A stretch of DNA of 64,000 bases from Actinomycetes bacterium (GTDB lineage: Bacteria > Actinomycetota > Thermoleophilia > Solirubrobacterales > 70-9): positions 124,001-188,000 of the forward strand of contig BOKP01000002.1 of the NCBI GenBank assembly GCA_016861045.1, in the 5' to 3' direction. Position 1 is the first letter of the stretch, and every line of letters starts with the position of its first letter. Positions 60,836 to 64,000 of the stretch are shown in pieces. The notes under the pieces are model-generated. The model made no database searches. It worked only from the letters and a program-made list of their open reading frames with translations, and was not told the origin of the DNA. Both the position numbers and the translations under genes were made by a program.

Positions 60836-62005
60836 TCAGCCCAGCGCCTCGAGGTAGCGCTCGGCGACGAGCGAGTCGAACCTGTGGACGTCACCCTCGT
60901 GGCTGGAGAAGCGGCCGGCGAGGAACCCCTTCGCCCGAATGCCCATCTGGGCGAGCTCGCAGACGTGCCAGTCCTGGCGGTTGACCATGTCCCAGAAGTC
61001 GATCGCGTCGCTGGGGTCGAAGTCGTCGCGGGCGACCGTCTCCGGCTCGAAGAACCACTCGCAGGTGACCTCGGTGCGGTCGACATCCCGCGGCCAGAGC
61101 GTGTGCAGCATCACGTAGTCGGGGTGGAGCGAGACGAGCGCGTTCGGGAACAGCGTGAAGTAGTAGACGGAGGTGACCTCCCGCTCGTCGAGCCCGGCGA
61201 TCGCCGGGCGGTGGCCGGCGTGGCCGTCGCCGGTTCCCATCGTCTCGGCGCCCTCGTTCAGCGTCATCGAGCCGCCGCACCAGTTGCCGTCGCCGTGCTG
61301 CGTGTCGCCGCTGCGGTAGTCGCTGAGCCGGTTCAGCTCCGGGTGGACCCCGGGGCAGTGCAGGCACTCGTTGTAGTTCTCGGCGATCGCCTTCCAGTTG
61401 GCGGCGACGTCGTAGACGGTCCCGCCGGCGCGCTCGAGCTCGCCGACGCGCCAGTGCTCGAGCCGCCCGAGCAGCTCGCCGACGTGCTCGCCGGGATCGG
61501 GCGCCTCGCCGCCGAGATCGACGAGGACGAGCCCGCCGACGAGGGCCGAGCGGACCCCGATCAGGCCGTTGCAGGCGTGGTCGAAATCCTCGACCCCGTC
61601 CATGTGCGGGGCCGCGACGAGGCTGCCGTCGAGGTCGTAGGACCACGCGTGGTAGGGACACTGGATGCGGCGGCGGACCGCCCCCTCGGTCGACTCGACG
61701 AGGCGGGCGCCGCGGTGACGGCAGGCGTTGAGGAAGGCGCGGACCTCGCCGTCGGCCCCGGTCATCGCGAAGACGCTGGTCGGGCCGATCTCGCGCATCA
61801 GCCAGCTCCCGGGCGCGGCGATCGCCGAGGCGTGGCCGAGGCAGACCCAGCCGCCGAACAGGTGTTCGATCTCCCAGTCGAGGATCGCGGGCTCGGCGTA
61901 GGCGGCGGGCGGCAGCATCGACGCGCGCTCGAGGGGGCGCAGCGTCGCCTCGAGGCCGGCGCGATCGAGCTCGAGCTTTCCGTTCCCGGCAACCGCTTCC
62001 GTCAT
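60836..62005 (-). CDS. Rieske oxygenase alpha subunit, quaternary-amine type
   Basis: A 389-residue oxygenase. The Rieske cluster ligands are C95, H97 (CRHRG) and C116, H119 (CPYH). The mononuclear iron site is in ENYNECLHCPGVH with H216 and H221. The residue that bridges electron transfer is Glu (E213) rather than the usual Asp, as in carnitine monooxygenase CntA and glycine betaine monooxygenase GbcA. Its substrate is therefore probably a betaine or similar amine. The reductase partner is not in the window. GAGAGGAG lies about 7 nt before the ATG. Confidence 0.92.
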   Translation of the reverse strand: MTEAVAGNGKLELDRAGLEATLRPLERASMLPPAAYAEPAILDWEIEHLFGGWVCLGHASAIAAPGSWLMREIGPTSVFAMTGADGEVRAFLNACRHRGARLVESTEGAVRRRIQCPYHAWSYDLDGSLVAAPHMDGVEDFDHACNGLIGVRSALVGGLVLVDLGGEAPDPGEHVGELLGRLEHWRVGELERAGGTVYDVAANWKAIAENYNECLHCPGVHPELNRLSDYRSGDTQHGDGNWCGGSMTLNEGAETMGTGDGHAGHRPAIAGLDEREVTSVYYFTLFPNALVSLHPDYVMLHTLWPRDVDRTEVTCEWFFEPETVARDDFDPSDAIDFWDMVNRQDWHVCELAQMGIRAKGFLAGRFSSHEGDVHRFDSLVAERYLEALG

Positions 62006-62047
62006 CCGTCCGCTCCTCTCTTCCGTGGTCGCTCCACCCGCGCGCCG

Positions 62048-62065
62048 ATTGACCTTGTAGTCAAT
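62048..62065. promoter_or_regulatory. Inverted repeat between Rieske and acyl-CoA dehydrogenase genes
   Basis: ATTGAC-CTTGTA-GTCAAT is a perfect 6-bp inverted repeat with a 6-nt spacer, in the divergent promoter region. TAGAGT at 62081-62086 is the probable -10 of the plus-strand gene. A TetR-family protein, perhaps that at 58018-58677, is the expected ligand. Confidence 0.6.
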
Positions 62066-62132
62066 TGCGCAAGGCCATGTTAGAGTGCCGGTCAAGTTGG
62101 AGGCCGCTACCGACCAGATCGGAGTTCTGGGC

Positions 62133-63311
62133 ATGGACGAGATCCCGTTCGAGCTCGACGACCGTGCCCGCGACATCCAGGCGCGGGCACGCGCGTTCAC
62201 CGAGGATGTCCTGATCCCGCTCGAGGAGGAGGCCGAGCGCCGCAACGGGATCCTCCCCGACGACGTGATCGAGGACGTCAAGCGCGCCGCGACCGATGCC
62301 GACCTGATCGGCGGCCTGCACCGCCCCGAGTACGGCGGGCAGGGCTGGAGCCGGCTCGAGTGGGCGCTGGTCGAGGAGCAGTGGGGGCGGAGCACCAACG
62401 CGATCCACTGGCACGTCCCCAACGCCTACAACGTCTGGCACCACGCCTCCGAGGAGCAGATCCAGCGCTGGCTCGTGCCGGCGCTCCGGGGCGAGGTCCG
62501 CGACGCCTACGCGGTGACCGAGCGCGACGCCGGCTCCGACCCGAGCCGGATCGCGACCGTGGCCGAGCCCGGCGACGGCGGCTACCGGATCAACGGCGAG
62601 AAGTGGTTCGTCACGACCGGCGACGTCGCCGCCGTCTACGTCGTGATGGCGAACGTGATCGAGGGCGGCGAGAAGCTGCCGACCCTGTTCGTCGTCGACC
62701 GCGAGGCCGCCGGGGTCGAGATCGTCGACGACCCCGACTTCACCCACAACTACCCCGACGGTCACCCGACGATCGTCTTCCGCGATGTCGAGGTCACCGC
62801 CGACGACGCGATCGGCGGCATCGGAGGCGGCGACGACCTGCAGCGGGCCTGGTTCATGGAGGAACGGCTCGGGATCGCCGCCCGCTGCGTCGGCGCGATG
62901 TGGCGCCTGCTCGACGAGACCGTCGACTGGGCCGCGAGCCGGGAGCAGGGCGGCAACCGCATCCTCGACTACCAGGGCGTCTCCTTCCCGCTCGCCGACT
63001 CGGCCGCCGACGCCGCCGCCGGGCGCCTGTTGACCCTGACCGTCGCCGAGCTCGCCGACCGCGGCGCCGACCTCAAGCTCGTCCACGGCAAGGCGTCGAT
63101 GGCGAAGCTGTTCACGAGCGAGTCGGCGTGGCGCTGCGCCGATCGCTGCGTGCAGGCCTTCGGCGGGCGCGGCTACCTGCGCTCGAACGTCGCCGAGCGC
63201 TTCCTCCGCGAGCTCCGGGTCGACCGGATCTGGGAGGGGACGAGCGAGATCCAGCGGCTCGTGGTCGCCCGCGGGCTCGAGCGTCGCGGCGTCGAACGGA
63301 TGCTCCATTAG
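62133..63311 (+). CDS. Acyl-CoA dehydrogenase family protein
   Basis: A 392-residue flavoenzyme. It has YAVTERDAGSDPSRIAT, INGEKWFVTTGDVA, a central helical domain with MEERLGIAARCVGAM, QAFGGRGYLRSNVAERFLRELR and the catalytic Glu in IWEGTSEIQRLVVARG. The ATG at 62133 has GGAG 8 nt upstream; a GTG at 62085 overlaps the probable -10 and is less likely. It is followed after 12 nt by an acyl-CoA synthetase gene. Confidence 0.93.
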   Translation: MDEIPFELDDRARDIQARARAFTEDVLIPLEEEAERRNGILPDDVIEDVKRAATDADLIGGLHRPEYGGQGWSRLEWALVEEQWGRSTNAIHWHVPNAYNVWHHASEEQIQRWLVPALRGEVRDAYAVTERDAGSDPSRIATVAEPGDGGYRINGEKWFVTTGDVAAVYVVMANVIEGGEKLPTLFVVDREAAGVEIVDDPDFTHNYPDGHPTIVFRDVEVTADDAIGGIGGGDDLQRAWFMEERLGIAARCVGAMWRLLDETVDWAASREQGGNRILDYQGVSFPLADSAADAAAGRLLTLTVAELADRGADLKLVHGKASMAKLFTSESAWRCADRCVQAFGGRGYLRSNVAERFLRELRVDRIWEGTSEIQRLVVARGLERRGVERMLH

Positions 63312-63323
63312 GGTCAGCCCCTG

Positions 63324-64000
63324 GTGACGGCGAACGGTCTGTCCCGCCTGCTCGCTCCCCGCTCGGTCGCCGTGGTCGGCGCGACCGACCGCGAGGGCGC
63401 CTATGGCGACACGCTGCTGCGCAACCTCGAGCGGCTCGGCTACGACGGCGAGCTCTGGGGCGTCAACCCGGGCCGGGAGCGGATCCGCGACGTGCCCTGC
63501 GTGCCGACGCTGCGGGAGCTGCCGGCGCCGGTCGACGCCGTCGCCGTCGCGGTTCCGGCCCGGGCCGTCCCGGACGCGATCGAGGACGCCGTCGGGATCG
63601 GCTGCGGCGGCGCCGTCGTCGTCTCCGCCGGCTTCGGCGAGGTCGAGAGCGGCCGCGAGCTCGAGCGGCGGCTGGTCAGCACCGCCCGCGCGGCATCGTT
63701 CCCGGTCTGCGGGCCGAACGGCAACGGCATCGTCAACTTCCCGGCCGGGGCGGGGCTCTGGGGCGACTCCGTCCAGCGGCTGCCATCAGGGCCGGTCGCG
63801 ATGATCTCGCAGAGCGGCAACGTCGCCGTCAACGCGCTCGGCTCGCGCCGCGGGATCGGCTTCCACACCGTGATCTCGACCGGCAACCAGGCGGTCTGCG
63901 ACGCCAGCGACTGGCTTGCGGCCCTGAGCGCGAGCGAGGGCGTCCGCTCGATCGCGATGTTCCTCGAGTCCGATGGCGACGGCGAGCGCCTCGCCGGCGC
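63324..64000 (+). CDS. NDP-forming acyl-CoA synthetase, 3' end cut by window
   Basis: Only the first 225 residues are visible. They are the CoA-binding Rossmann domain (SVAVVGATDREGAYGDTLLRNL, LWGVNPGRE, VDAVAVAVPARAVPDAI, CGPNGNGIVNF) and the start of the ligase domain (GPVAMISQSGNVAVNAL, STGNQAVCDASDWLAAL), which would contain the phosphorylated His further on. The family makes acyl-CoA from an acid with ADP or GDP formation. It is probably co-transcribed with the acyl-CoA dehydrogenase upstream. Confidence 0.9.
   Translation, partial: MTANGLSRLLAPRSVAVVGATDREGAYGDTLLRNLERLGYDGELWGVNPGRERIRDVPCVPTLRELPAPVDAVAVAVPARAVPDAIEDAVGIGCGGAVVVSAGFGEVESGRELERRLVSTARAASFPVCGPNGNGIVNFPAGAGLWGDSVQRLPSGPVAMISQSGNVAVNALGSRRGIGFHTVISTGNQAVCDASDWLAALSASEGVRSIAMFLESDGDGERLAG

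Overview
This is high-GC (about 70% or more) actinobacterial chromosome. The gene content suggests a deep-branching class such as Thermoleophilia (Solirubrobacterales or relatives): CarD, DisA, ClpC and a SigH-type sigma factor occur together, TadE-like pilins and many acyl-CoA genes are present, and many transcripts look leaderless. The assignment is an inference from gene families and order; there is no rRNA in the window. One RNA gene, tRNA-Thr(TGT), is visible.

Layout. 1-3.1 kb: a broken membrane gene and a four-gene TadE/TadG-type operon whose last protein also carries two peptidoglycan hydrolase domains. 3.3-5.8 kb: phosphate transporter PiT with its DUF47 partner and two small membrane proteins. 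5.9-11.6 kb: WecB epimerase, pterin carbinolamine dehydratase, a rhomboid protease, an ECF sigma factor and a natural PlsC-GpsA fusion for phospholipid synthesis. 11.7-36.4 kb: a housekeeping block with the order sigH-rlmB-cysS-(acyl-CoA ligase)-ispF-(PHP)-ispD-carD-disA-radA-(DUF998)-clpC-(GNAT)-greA-dus-coaX-(GST)-folK-folB-folP-ftsH-hpt-tilS. It follows the tilS-to-sigH region of Bacillus closely. 36.5-45.7 kb: a MerR-type HTH/nucleotidyl cyclase, an acyltransferase with an SDR, two coiled-coil proteins around a nucleoside phosphorylase, a large secreted SLT+LytM+M15-like wall hydrolase, and a Sir2 deacylase. 45.7-52 kb: fatty acid oxidation (FadN-type fusion, acyl-CoA dehydrogenase, CoA-transferase), a PadR/SRPBCC pair and a non-coding tandem-repeat tract. 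52-58 kb: a polyamine uptake operon (tetR-potD-potB-potC-potA) ending in a flavin amine oxidase. 58-64 kb: a second TetR, a cupin, a PYROXD2-like FAD enzyme, a Rieske oxygenase of the quaternary-amine type, an acyl-CoA dehydrogenase and an NDP-forming acyl-CoA synthetase cut by the window end.

The most unusual signal is at gene starts. At least fourteen genes have a TAnnnT-like -10 box ending exactly 6 or 7 nt before the start codon, so their mRNAs should begin at or within a base of the start codon. In three of these (rhomboid, a 51-residue membrane protein, a GNAT acetyltransferase) the frame has no ATG, GTG or TTG at the expected N-terminus. Instead an ATC sits exactly 6 nt after TACGCT, TACCCT and TAGCCT respectively. 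Two further genes (ispD and the gene at 43978) appear to start at CTG, ispD through a CTGA overlap with carD. Leaderless initiation at AUC is my main candidate for something undescribed.

Genes work together mainly in three groups: the core block (translation, folate, isoprenoid, c-di-AMP, proteolysis), the cell-envelope group (PlsC enzymes, hydrolases, WecB), and a catabolic group controlled by TetR/PadR regulators with clear palindromic operators.
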